64,000 nt of DNA, from assembly GCA_024220505.1 (NCBI GenBank), contig JAKZZE010000015.1, positions 806,001-870,000 of the forward strand, in the 5' to 3' direction. This stretch comes from Rhizopus arrhizus. Its lineage: Eukaryota > Mucoromycota > Mucoromycetes > Mucorales > Rhizopodaceae. Below the pieces are notes generated by a model that worked only from the letters and a program-made list of their open reading frames with translations, searched no databases and was not told where the DNA came from. The translations under genes were made by a program, and so were the position numbers. Positions 12,739-24,147 of this stretch are shown in pieces. The stretch's first letter is position 1. Each line of letters opens with the position of its first letter.

Positions 12739-13429
12739 TCCTTTATGATTTAGGAAAAAAAAATTCAAGAAAGAAGAAGAGAAAGATGTGCGCTTTTTAA
12801 ATTACTTATAGCGGAGAAACAAGATCCTATTTTTTTTATTATGTTGTGTTAGAGTATAAAACCATACAAGGCCTTTATTACTTTAGAATAACCTTTTGCT
12901 CATCCATAAAGCATATCAAATGGATACATTGCAGAGACATTTATTAGGCAAAGTGTATTGTTACCTGATAACTGTTTCACATGATTAAAGATCATAAGCG
13001 ATAAAGTGACTTACCCTTACACCCATCTCCAGCTGCCGATTGTTATCAGCAGTCAGTGGGACCATTTTTTTTTACCAAATGAAAGGTCCCAGGTACACTA
13101 GGGAATATTACTTACACACACACGCTTCTATTGCCTTTTTTGAGGTTAAAAGCTTATTAGGCAGTACAGCAAACTTGAATTAACGAGAAATTACAAGTGT
13201 CAGGGATGGGCTTTATTATCTTTTCAAGCCTTTATTAGAAAAACATCCTTTGCATGACAATATGACGCAATATATTGTGCTTTTTTTTTTTTTTTTTTGA
13301 AACGATCATAGTTTGGTATATATTTTATTAAAGTCATAAACAATTATCACTGCCATATAAAAGGCTCATAGTAAACTCTGCATGTTTTCTATTTTTTTTT
13401 TCATTTTTTTAAAAATAAAGCCATGTTTA
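12739..13429. other. Intergenic, glycerol kinase promoter region
   Basis: About 0.7 kb that holds the 5' flank of the glycerol kinase gene and the 3' end of the Zn2Cys6 factor gene. It has several T-rich runs and no gene signal. Confidence 0.55.
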
Positions 13430-14620
13430 CTATATACTAGTAAGAAAGCCTTGGTTATCAAGCATACCTTTAATCCATTGATTCGTATAATTATTATTCG
13501 AATAGACATCTGAGCCTGTGGTCATGTCAAGTCCGATGTCATTGTAGTGAAAAGCGTCATATATCCCACCAAGGTCATTCTGATGATGAGACGAGTGAGT
13601 TGCAGATATGAAAATATTGTTTTCCATTTTTGGTGGGGCAAAAAGAGCATTGTCGTACAGGGGCAAGAAACCGTTTGGACTGACGTGCGGTGTTGCATTT
13701 TGGCGAGTATTATCTGCATAATTTACCGTCTTTGGAGAGCAACTGGATGATATCGCGCTTGCATTGTCCAAAGAATGCTTTGTATCTTGAAAATAAGCTG
13801 ACGGGCTCACGATAGCCGTAGTTTGCTTATTTGTCTCGGGAACTAGGATACTGACATCACCTTTCAGCTCACAAGTGTCCTTCATATGGAAAGGGCGACC
13901 CGTATTGTTTGGTTCACTGCCCCAGAGGTGAGTCATGTCGTCGTTAGTTATATCATGTGGTTGCATACACAAAGCCAAGCTTTGAGAATTCATGTTGGGT
14001 GTTATTAGCGAGCTAGCAAGAGAGGAAGCTTCTGTTGTCATGGTATTTGAATAAAGTTCAAGATCAACAATTGTATTTTCTAATCCCTGGTTCTGTTTTG
14101 CTAATTGAATATATGAGTGAATATGAGTATATGACTTTATTTTCTATTTCATTGTTTACCTCTCTTTTTGTAAGGACCTCGTTTAAATCCCTTCTTACGC
14201 TCTTTCCTGGGTGAATCAACGCAAGTATCAGTAATGCCAAGCTTAATACATCGCTGGCAGGGCCTTCCATCATCGCACTTTTTGCACGCTTTCTGGCAAT
14301 TCACTAACAAAGAGAGAGAAGCGTTATGCACGTGAGTTATTGTCGTTGTACATAACTTAAAAGATAGAATATGGATACCTACCACATGCGTTTTTAACCT
14401 GACTTCTTTTTGAAACTTGTTTCTTATTATTAGCCTCATTCACTTGCTCCTTCATGTTGACTTTTTTAGGATTTGTCTTTTTATGATGCTCGATAGGCTG
14501 CTTAGAATCAGATAAGGAATCGTATCTAGCAGTTATTTTTTCTGGTTTGAAAGAATTAAGTAGATTTAAATCATCGTATGCTTGATTATTGAATGTTGGA
14601 ATCGTTACAGCTAACATCAT
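13430..14620 (-). CDS. Zn2Cys6 (GAL4-type) transcription factor
   Basis: Three exons: 14620-14383, 14303-14160, 14100-13430, totalling 350 residues. The binuclear cluster spans residues about 79-107 with the canonical spacing C-x2-C-x6-C-x5-C-x2-C-x8-C (CVNCQKACKKCDDGRPCQRC, then a final Cys eight residues on). The first cluster cysteine is supplied by exon 1 and the second by exon 2. A basic linker follows (RKERKKGFKRGPYKKR). The KRSQVKNAC...RKERKKG pattern is one I associate with a group of Mucorales regulators. The rest is Asn/Ser/Thr-rich and of low complexity, a likely activation region; no fungal-specific middle homology domain is recognisable. Targets are unknown. It lies upstream of glycerol kinase on the same strand, which alone does not imply regulation. 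Confidence 0.9.
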
Positions 14621-17600
14621 GGTTTATCAGTTGAGAAATAAGTAGATTATTAATAATTTGGTATGTGTTCTCTTAGTTGTTATGCTAGAGTGAAGTTAAA
14701 AGGGTATAATAAAAATAAAAAATAAAAACGCTGAAAGAAAAAGAAGTTGAATTAAAAAAGAAAAAAGAAAATAGTTGAGGTAATAAATTACATGCACATG
14801 TACAATGTTCAGAGCATGGACAATCAGTTCTTTTTTTTTTTTCCTTTCCTGCTTTGTTTTATCTATTTATTAGTAAGATGTACTACTATTACTTTATTAG
14901 TGACATGTAAATTGTATAATATCTAAATATATAAATTAGCGGACAGATGTAAAAGATAACAGCCACCATACTTCTATCATTGTTCTTTCATGTTTGTTAC
15001 TAGATTATTATATGCTGGTTCTTGTCCTACATCCAAAACTTCTATTTGTATTCTCTCGTGGCTCCATACCATGTATCACGTAGCATTTACACGTTTCTAA
15101 ATATGTCATAATTACTTTTTATGTAAGCTTCATGATCAAGATTTTTTGTTTCTTGTCTCGACTTTGATTTTCAACAAGAAAAAGCGTCATATTGTTTATA
15201 ATCTATTCTAGACTCATTGTTTTCATTTAAAAGTCAAATCGTCATATACGGAATATACTAATATGGCTTTTTCTATAAAAAAAAAAGTGTCATTAAGAAA
15301 CTAATTGCCATTTGTGCCATCAGTAAGCTAACATGTTTATAAGTTTATGTGTTTGAAAATACAAAATAAGTTGCTTAAATATAAAATGCAAAATAAAAAA
15401 AAAGTTCTGAAATATATTGCAGTAAAACAAAGAATATTTGATAAATAATGGCTGTTTAAAGCATATGCAAGACGCTATCTCGTTTACATAACATAACGCC
15501 CACTATAAAAAATATGAGTTATATTAAATGGCTTGCAAAATGTGACTAAAGACTTACAAAGGAATAGAATTACACACTCGTTTAATAGGCTAAACGATTT
15601 GCCTCAAAAATTATCACATAAGAGCCCTGAATTGTAGTATTCTTTCTCGTATTATCCGTTACGAAGCATATAGTGCATAAAAAAAAGACAAGAAAAGACG
15701 CTGAAGACTGTGTAAAGAATACACCTTTTTAGCTTGAAGATATAACACATTTAATAAAGTGTATTCAACACATTTGAATGTTACACGAGAATTGGCCCTA
15801 CATATCGGATCATTCGAGAGTATCTTATATGCAAAACAAAATTAGGACAAAAATACCAATACTTGCGTTTTATCTATTCTTCTTGAAAGAAAGCAGTTGA
15901 TTTTTTGTTATAACAATGCTTATACTGAATTTATTATACAGAAAAAGCTTTTGGCACACACTGATCAAGCATACTGACATTCAAGCCAAGCTGTCTGAAG
16001 TCTTTGTGTCGCATGCAAGAAAAAGAAACCTGTTAAATAAGTACGGCAGTAATACATCAGATCAACAATCAACATATTCTTTTATTTTTGCATTTAAAGC
16101 ATTCCTTTTCTTTTCATTTCAGCTATGACCATATCAACGCTAAAAACGGTACTCTTTGAACTTGAATTCTCTATCTTAGCTACTGAATACATAAATAATT
16201 AGACGTATTAAGTGCGCAATTCACAAGCTTTGCTTTGAAAAGCAAAATAGGCGAATTATATTGTATATATGCACATGTATCAATATTTCATAGGATCAGC
16301 ATTGATCTCAAACATAGTTATCCATCTATCAACATGCTGATTACTAATTGTTCTGTTCTATCAATTTCCCCAGTTTTTTATCATTATTATGCTAATGAAC
16401 TGGTTGCTTCAAAAGATGGTATATTGGCTTAAGAACCAGTCACTATACATATTTTGATATCAGATCAATCTAAACTGGCAACTGATTCTGACCCATCTCT
16501 CGAGAAGATACCTCATATCATTAAAAGTTATAAATTTCTTCTTTTGTATAGCATGAATGTTCTTGCACCTTTTCATAGATCAATATTACTGAGCATTCCT
16601 TTTCAGGCTTCATTATATCAAACCATACAAATTCGCTGTCTACGGCGTAGTTGACATGCTTGTATATTCATTCACATCTTCTTGCTTTTTTTGTTTGTGA
16701 ATAAGCTTAAAGCTCTTAACTGAAATACATACTTCGAATTTTTTTTTTTTCAAGTTTTACTATTAATGTGGAATCTAAGACTGGTATGAGCTTTATTCTT
16801 ATTTAAATGTGCAGTGCATGTTCTTCAGCCTTTGAATCTTAATTCTTCTATGAAATCTTGATCACTTTTTAAAGTTGTTACAGAATACAGGTAATATATA
16901 AGAATTTACTTTTCAAATAAAATGTTAATGATCATGTAGCACAGTAGCTAAATATTAGAATAGCAATTCTGGACATCAATATTTTAAAATTACTTTCAAA
17001 TATTGTGTAATACTTCGTGAGCATATAAAAAGAAGCTTATCTAAAAAAATGAAACAAGGAAAATGAAGAAAAAAATAAATAAATAAAAGAAGGCTACTTT
17101 TTAATGGTCTACATTCTACATGCTGTTTATATGAAATAATTTAAAGAAAAGTAAACAGACAATAATATAACAGCGCCTTAGTGAAAATTTTTTAAGGTAC
17201 AAACCAGACTTGAAACTAAATAGCGAAATGATTTATTGAGGGAACACCACATATTAGATTTAACTATTTTTGGATTTTCTGAATTGAGAAAATAAAATTG
17301 CTTAAAGGCTTATAGTTACTCCTGAAGACAATGTTACGCAAAATAAAACAATAATTTTTTTTTTTTTTGAAAGTCTGTAAAACAACGTATTTTGTGCTTT
17401 TTTTACTACCTGTCATTGTCTTTATCGAGTTTCGGGAGAAAAGAACTGTTGTTCCATTGAAAAAGATACATGTTTTCAAGCAACGAACAAAAAAGAAAAG
17501 ATATAATAATTTTAATTCCGATGGTTGTAGAATCAGAGTGCACAAAGAACCCGCTTGTACATTATCTCAACGAAGCTAAGCATTCTATCGTCTTTCTCCT

Positions 17601-17819
17601 TTAGCAGTATATTTCTCTCTCTCAATTGTTTTCAAGACCTAATAATTATCATTCCACTTTTATTTTCTTTGATTTGCTATCCTCTTTATTTTTCTTGCTT
17701 CTTCATTCAACAATTTAACAGTGCTCACAACGTCGGCGCCTAAATAAACGCTTCTTTTATAAAAAAAGAACCTATTTGTAACAACCAAAATATATTTATT
17801 CAAAATAGGATTTTTTTGT
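14621..17819. other. Gene-poor AT-rich stretch
   Basis: About 3.2 kb with only short frames (60-93 codons) of biased AT composition and no recognisable motif. It must contain the promoter of the Zn2Cys6 factor at its left end. I see no RNA gene, no clear repeat and no transposon protein, although very old element debris could be hidden here. Confidence 0.5.
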
Positions 17820-18637
17820 TTAAGCCCAAGACCAAGTGATAGGGATACGACCTTTGGTCATATCACCAATTTGTGCGAAAGCAGCTGGACTCAAATCAAG
17901 ATCACCACTTGCGCAAGGAGGGCAAGTATCTACAATCTTCACTCTGACTGTTTTTTTGTTAGGACCTGTGACATTAACAAATTTACCACAGGTTGGGTTG
18001 AGGTTTGGATTGGCAGGATTGTTCATTTGTGGAGCATTCTATAACATTGAATTAGAAAAGTTCGCTTTTGTCTTGGCGATAAACTTACCAAGGCAGCAAC
18101 GAGTTCGCCTTCGTTGTTTTGCATTCCACAAGATCCTAAAGAAGGTGTATAATAGGTACCATCACCAGAATACTTTGTGCCACTACTGCTGGAGCTACCA
18201 GAGGCTTTTTTTGTAGTTGTCTTCTTCTTGGTAGTGGTGTGCTTCTTTGTAGTGTGTTTCTTGGTGGTTTTCTTCTTGTTGGTAGTATGCTTCTTGGTAG
18301 TCTTCTTCTTGCTCGTAGTATGTTTCTTTGAAGAATGCTTCTTTGAATGTTTCTTTGAATGTTTCTTTGAATGTTTCTTTGAATGTTTCTTTGAAGAATG
18401 CTTCTTGGCTTTATGTTTCTTTGAAGTATGTTTTTTGCTTGATGCACGGTGGCAGCGCTTTTCAATCTTTGCCCAAATGGGTTTACTGTTGGCTTCTGAA
18501 GCAACATTTGTTAAGCCATTGATAGTTTCGGGCAAAGCGAGATCAGAAGGAGAAACAGGGGCAGAGTTGACAGTGTAAACAATGGAACTTGTCACAATTG
18601 AAGTTAAAGTTAAAAGAGAGGAAGGTGTAAGACGCAT
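17820..18637 (-). CDS. Secreted double-psi beta-barrel (RlpA/barwin-like) protein with Lys/His repeats
   Basis: Two exons: 18637-18089 and 18038-17820, totalling 255 residues. An N-terminal signal peptide (about residues 1-26, ending VNSA-PVS) is followed by a KR dibasic site that could be a Kex2 cleavage point. Residues about 65-145 are an extreme low-complexity region of SKKH, TTKKH and KKKTT repeats. The C-terminal about 105 residues form a small double-psi barrel: GDGTYYTPSLGSCG, NNEGELVAAL, NPTCGKFVNV, VRVKIVDTCPPCASGDLDLS and AAFAQIGD, the pattern of RlpA-like, expansin-like and cerato-platanin-neighbouring proteins. The Asp of VDTCPPC and the paired cysteines are intact. A role in the cell wall is likely; the polybasic arm may bind anionic wall polymers (inference). 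No catalytic activity can be claimed. Confidence 0.88.
18320..18430 (-). repeat. 12-bp coding minisatellite (SKKH repeats)
   Basis: Five near-perfect direct copies of a 12-bp unit (plus strand GAATGTTTCTTT) encode successive SKKH tetrapeptides, flanked by diverged copies coding KKHT and KKK. Copy number is expected to vary between strains. Confidence 0.85.
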
Positions 18638-19129
18638 TATGCCTTTTTTTTAAAAAAAAAAAACTTAGGGAATGGGTTGGGAGTTGAAAGGGAAAAAGTC
18701 TTTGAAGAAGAAAAGAAAAAAGGCTTATTGACTGATATTGTCTTTATATTCTGCACGTTACACAACATTAAATCAATCAATTACAACCGCCAATTAGTAC
18801 CCACTCATAATCAGATATTGTACAGTGAATCTAACAAGCAATGTCGCGGCCAATTGAAATCGATATCGCTGGCCAATTAAAAATGATATCACAGATCAAT
18901 CGAAATCAGTGTTTTTTTTTTTTGCTTGTACCAATCATGAAGATGCCTTGTGTTTAGTAATTTGTGATTCTAATCTTATTGTGTAATTCTTCTTGGATCA
19001 TAGTACGAAAAACCCCGATACTGTCTCCCTCGCACTGTACGCTCTTAGTCCTGGAGATGAGTTCTTCATGTTTCTTGGTTGCGCTGCAGCTATAGCCTGT
19101 GATTCTCCAATAGAATCATACAGTTCTAT
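18638..19129. other. Spacer before LINE fragment
   Basis: Contains the 5' flank of the double-psi-barrel gene and AT-rich sequence. The last about 130 bases, with an open frame reading LYALSPGDEF, may be unrelated debris. No gene supported. Confidence 0.45.
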
Positions 19130-19992
19130 CTGATTCCCTTTCTCCTCTACTTTTCAATTTGACAATAGAATCATTGCTACGTGCTATATGGTCCTCTCCA
19201 CTTATCTCAAGATTTACATTCCTTAGACCGCAGCAGTCTAATTTTACCTCCCTGCCAATATCATCGCCACCATTGAAGGCATTAGCCTATGCAGACAATG
19301 CCCTGGTCTTCCTTACACGTCATACAGAGTTGCAGACACTACTTTATCTAGTTTCTCTATACGGCAAAGCTTCCAACACACGTTTGAATCTTGGCAAGAA
19401 TTTGGCTGTCTCCCTTTCAGGGGAAGACCACCAAGATTGGAGACAAACGCTCTTTGCTAACGGAATCACCCAGTGGCATGACAAACGGGCATCTTCAGCT
19501 ACCACTTACCTTGGATATCCTCTCACAAGCAGTGCTCAACAACTGACTGGTTGTTTAGATAGCCTTACTGTAAAAATCGAGAAACATGCTACCATCCTCT
19601 CACAGCGACGGTTGTCCATACTAGGTCGCAGCATGATTGCCAACCCATTCCTCCTTAGTCGTATTTGGCATAACATAAAGGTTTTGTCACCTCCTCAAAG
19701 CTTCTTTCAGCGGATACATACAGTAATTATATCATTTTTGAAACAGAAGAACTTTCCGCTTGTGAAATTCCAAGACTGTCAGCGACCATGTAACGAAGGC
19801 GATATCGCTATAATAGACCCGTCGACGCAACATTCTGCCTTGCAGGTACGATGGCTTATTCCACTGATCTTCTCATCCGACCTAGCAACTACTCCAGAAT
19901 CTTTTGTTACCAGACTCATGAAGTATACTTTCTGTGTCTTGTCGTTTGCGCCATCACCAGTTTTACCTCTAGTATGTTCGAAGTCAAAATAG
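19130..19992 (+). pseudogene. LINE reverse transcriptase fragment
   Basis: An open frame from about 19130 gives DSLSPLLFNLTIESLLRAI, then LAYADNALVF (the YADD catalytic box, second Asp changed to Asn), NTRLNLGK, GYPLTSS and LSILGRSMIANPFLLSRIW. This is the palm/thumb part of a non-LTR retrotransposon RT, close to the same stretch of the LINE at 43838-49270 (GITQWHDK against GITQ-stop-HDR). Fingers, endonuclease and the C-terminal zinc region are missing. It ends at 19992 in sequence without further similarity. A 5'- and 3'-truncated, inactive copy. Confidence 0.88.
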
Positions 19993-20104
19993 TGACCTAC
20001 AACAATGCTCCTTTTCTCTGAGAACTGGATATCGCTTTTCTATCACCTGCCTTTACTCTCTTGCTTTGATTAAGAGCCACTAATCTTCTAACTTTTACAT
20101 TAAT

Positions 20105-20420
20105 AATGTCATATAGGAAATGGCCCAAATATGGTTGTTAGCTTGGCCTTTTTGTTAAGCACAGTCATTCTCTTCATGTTGATTTGGAAAACAGATTCAT
20201 CAGTGAAAATAGAGTTGCTGAGATAGCCCCCATCTGTTTGCATCTATCTCGTTATTCAATCAAATCTTTTTTTTCGATGCTTTCGGGCGAAGTCTTTCCA
20301 CTGAGTGGGAGTGTACTTCTTCGAACCTAATGTCCATTTGCCTTTCACACATTTATATACAGCCTTATTTTGAGATGCTCTAGTTGATGAGTTGAATCGT
20401 TAAACCACCCATTATTTGAT
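20105..20420 (-). mobile_element. DDE transposase relic
   Basis: On the minus strand two short blocks in different frames read KGKWTLGSKKYTPTQWKDFA and then IFTDESVFQINMKR. The second has the FxDES/A-F-xxNMKR shape around the first catalytic Asp of IS630/Tc1-type (DDE_3) transposases. The remainder is missing and frames are broken. No inverted repeats found. Confidence 0.5.
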
Positions 20421-20846
20421 CCAATATTAACAATGATTTATCATCAATCAAATTAATTAAGGGCCCCTTATTCCCTTTGTTGTACTCTAAAGATAATTAT
20501 TGTGTAGCAATAAAACATTATTGGAGCTTAATCATGTGAGCATATGGGAATGTAGACTTATAAATATGTACACTTGACAAAAATAGACTGGTAAATGAGT
20601 AGCAAGTGCTTCTACCAAGTGATATAAAGATACTCATAACAACTTGCATCGTTTAGCCAGCTGTATAACGCAATGACACCAAATTAATTTTTGGACAAAT
20701 GTATTGAGGATAATTTTAATCTCATAACAAAATAAAGTTGCCTTTTTCTCATCCATCAATTCATTAAAAAACATGTTAGCTCGAGTCTCCATAGACTGCG
20801 CACAACCTTTAGTTATATCTGAAGATAAAATAAGGGAAAGTAAGGC

Positions 20847-21773
20847 ATGAGGGTTTTTTATCTTCTTAGAACACATCACATGATTAAAGAGATTGGTGAT
20901 CGTGTTGGCTTAAATAAGACCACTGGGCAAGATATAAAAGCCAAGATTAATAACTATGGCAGCCCTTTACCTCACAAGCAAATTGGGCGACTATTGAAGA
21001 TAAACAAAAGAATTGAAAGATATTTGAAGAGAATAATCAGAGAGGACTCTTTTGCCTCTTTTAAAGAAATAAATATGGAGTTAGTAAATCTGAATATTTT
21101 TGTTTGCATAGAATCTCTTCGATCGTATATCGATCGACTTGACTTCAAATCGTACGGAGCAGCTCACAAGTCTAAATTGGCTGCAGGATACCGCAAAAGT
21201 AAGCTTAGCTGGACGAAGAAGCACATCAGTTGGACCAAAAACCAATGGAAAAACGTTGTTTGGTCTGATGGGTCGCGGTTTTGTGTGGAAGGCAGTAAAC
21301 GCGATTCTATAGTTTGGTGGTGTTTTTGAGGAGGAGGCTTTGGACCTTTAGAAATTATTAACAACGGTTCTGTAGACCAAGAAACATACATCAATGTTTT
21401 GGCCAACAGGTTTCATCCTTGGTTTACAAATGTCATGGTGCATCAGGAGAGAGTTTTTGTCTTCCAAGAGGATGGAGCTTTCTGTCATACAGGTGGTTAT
21501 CCTCGATGATGGAAGAGAACACACCAAATTAGGAACCTTGAGTACTGGCCTGCTCATAGTCCTGATTTGAACCTCGTCGAGTATGTACAGAATGCTCTTG
21601 AAAGGTAAATTGAGAGAAAGAGATTGTCTATAAAAAATCTGGATGAATTGAAGGCGGCTCTATGAGAAGAGTGGGCAAGACTGGATGATGAATTCGTCGA
21701 ACAGTTAGTTCAAAGCATGAAGAGGAGATGTGAAGCAGTTATTAAAGCTAAAGGCGGCGTAACAGAATACTGA
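20847..21773 (+). pseudogene. Tc1-like DD34E transposase with four in-frame stops
   Basis: One continuous frame of about 308 codons runs from 20847 to TGA at 21771. It has an N-terminal helix-turn-helix region (MIKEIGDRVGLNKTTGQDIK), WKNVVWSDGSRFCVEG (first Asp), VFVFQEDGAFCHT (second Asp) and YWPAHSPDLNLVEYV (third acidic residue), the DD34E arrangement of the Tc1 group. It is interrupted by TGA 21327, TGA 21507, TAA 21606 and TGA 21663, without frameshifts. Length is near normal (about 340). I could not find convincing terminal inverted repeats within about 300 bp on either side. Inactive. Confidence 0.85.
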
Positions 21774-23219
21774 AAATAATTTTATATATCCATTCTTAAA
21801 ATAAACATCTGAACCTTCCTTTTCTCAAAACTTGAAATCCCAAGCTTAGGTTTACACGTATTAATTGGTCTTGAACTTACATACCGTATTCTTTCAATAT
21901 TTTGTTTCAATATTTTGTTTTGAAAATTTGTTTGGTGTGATTGTATAAAAAAAAACACACACACACACTTTAATTTGTTCAACTTGAGGTGTTGCATTTT
22001 TGTTAGATCTTTCTAACTGATTGAAATATGATTACTTCAAAAAAGTTTTAAAATAAACCTTTATTAAGCTTAAAAATGTACATCTTGTATTAAAAAAAGA
22101 AAGCATAAAATATTGTTGAGCTAACAATACTCTTTTAAAATACAAAAGGCACGAAGTGCATATGTTTGTTTTTATTAAGTAAAATGGTTAATCTTTTCCA
22201 ACTTTTCCAGCTTTTTCATTTGATTTTAATTAAATATAAAAAAATAACAGCAAATTCCGAAGAACTACTGAGCTTTTATGAGTTAAACATTCTCATAAAA
22301 GCAATGGAAATCACCAGCGGAAAGGGTAGACTAGAATATGACTCCCTATCTACCACAAACCTTGTTTAGACAATGGGAAATAAGTTAACCAGTGGCAGAG
22401 TAGTCTAGAATTTTACTTCCATCTACAATAGGCCGTACATCAGATACATGATCTTGAAAAGAAAAAAAAGTATGCTTCAATTAACCCTCTTTTTATATTT
22501 TATTTAATTGGAATGTTAGACATTCAACTCCCAATTATATTATTGCACGATTAGAGGGAATTATTACCTCGTTCTCGGTTTTCCAAGAATTTGAAACGAT
22601 AAATAAATGAAAAAGGCCTCACTAAGCTAACAAATAAATAAATATAACGACATATTTTGTTTTTGTAATTTTTTTGTAGCTAATAGCCTAAAACTTGAGT
22701 CCAAAGGAAAAAAAAAGAAGAGAATCTTCAATCATTTTTTATTATAGTAGAGAAGATAATATTGTTTGTACAACTATTTTTTGCATAAACTTGTGATTTA
22801 AAGACCTCTCATTTACCTATTAATATACGGATAAAGGATTCATTTTTGTATCAAGTCTACTTTCAATATAGAAACCTTTTTAATTTTATAAAATAAGGTG
22901 TAGCTTGTATTTAATAGACCCTCTCTTCTGTTTTCACTCAATAAAGAGATTCAAGAGGCTCATCGATTACCAAGTTTCCCTATTCATAATCTTATATTAT
23001 ATTTATACTAAATTCAATAAAGGATTAATTTATATATCGTAGGTACATTCGATTTTGTCTAGTATTATTAAGATAAAATACTGTATTCAATCTCAGGTGT
23101 TCTAGTACTGTCTTACCCTGTTCCTATTATTATTCAAATTATCCTGTCCTGCTTTTAATGATATCATTGATTATTTTTAATTCCTGTCCTGCCCTGTATT
23201 CACAACAGAACAATTGTGT
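21774..23219. other. Transposon-rich spacer without gene
   Basis: AT-rich DNA. A stretch around 22920-22970 (cactcaataaagagattc, then ggctcat) resembles one at 55960-56010 and may be the R region of a degraded LTR. Otherwise I see nothing definable. Confidence 0.4.
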
Positions 23220-23813
23220 TTTTACTGATGCATCGTCATTCCATATAAACTTTTCGTGGTCCAGACAGGGTACTCGAGCAGTAGTGAAAGTATCTTAAAC
23301 AAAAGCAGTTTCACGCACAATTTCAGAGGTCATTTCGTCTCACGGTGTTGTAAGCACAAATATGAAAAGACCAAGAGCTATTAAACCCCTTACAAAAAAA
23401 AGTAATTGGAGGAAGAGCATCGTCGCAGAACATGAAATGTGATACTGTTACTGGGCATTATTATAATTTGTGGGTAGCGTGTTGAATATAATGAATAAAC
23501 ATAAGTAATTCAGGGGACATTGTCTATTGATGGATAATGCTTCCATCTATACATATGTTGACATCTCAAAGTTCATTGAAAGCCGTTGATACAGGTGTAT
23601 ATGACTCCCGCCATACTCTTCAGAATTCAATCCAATCAAACAATTTGGTCTGTTTACAAAAACAGATTGAAAAGAGAACGGTTGCTTGAAGAAGAAAAGC
23701 TGACACTAAGAATCAAATATACTTTTAACCAAGATCTTTTTGATGATTTGAAAGGTTTCTATAAATGCTCTCACTCTAGATTTTATGACTGTTTGAGTCA
23801 TAATCCTATCTAA
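23220..23813 (+). pseudogene. DDE_3-type transposase relic (C-terminal half)
   Basis: Broken frames on the + strand read ISSHGVVST, then GHCLLMDNASIYT (second catalytic Asp), then LPPYSSEFNPIKQFWSVYKN (third acidic position; Glu expected where Lys stands in NPIK) and LYDCLSHNPI-like C-terminus. This is the order of IS630/Tc1-like transposases common in Mucorales. At least one frameshift and two stops (TAA near 23297, TGA near 23441) inactivate it. The N-terminal DNA-binding part is not visible. Confidence 0.7.
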
Positions 23814-24147
23814 TAAAAATTCGCTTAATGCATTTTGCACATGAGTAATGTCTGAGTTTCAATGCTAAAGTATACAAATTTTATTTCAGTAAATAATTTT
23901 TGAAGTGTATGCTGCACAAATAAAAAGAAAAAGCCTGTATGACCCAAGAACAAGCATAACCAAAGTTTCTTTCTCACACTCAAGCTTAGTAGAGCAATTA
24001 AAATCAATAATGGCAAACACTTCAAAATAAAGCAAAAATACACGTGCTTCTAGCACATAAATGTATCTAACCTTTCAAACAAGTTTCGGGATGTACCGAC
24101 ATATTTAGCAAAATAAACGGTACTTGAATACTTTATAAAAAAAATCT

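Noticed and set aside
15916..17743. Several 60-93-codon frames in the 3.2-kb gene-poor stretch
   Set aside because: AT-driven, without motifs, signal peptides or splice-linked continuation.
18328..18430. CRISPR-like regular repeat
   Set aside because: The repeats are contiguous 12-bp coding units with no spacers, in a eukaryotic genome.
18177..18578. Plus-strand frame rich in Phe, Val and Cys opposite the Lys/His repeats
   Set aside because: It is the mirror of the SKKH minisatellite; hydrophobic composition follows from the repeat alone.
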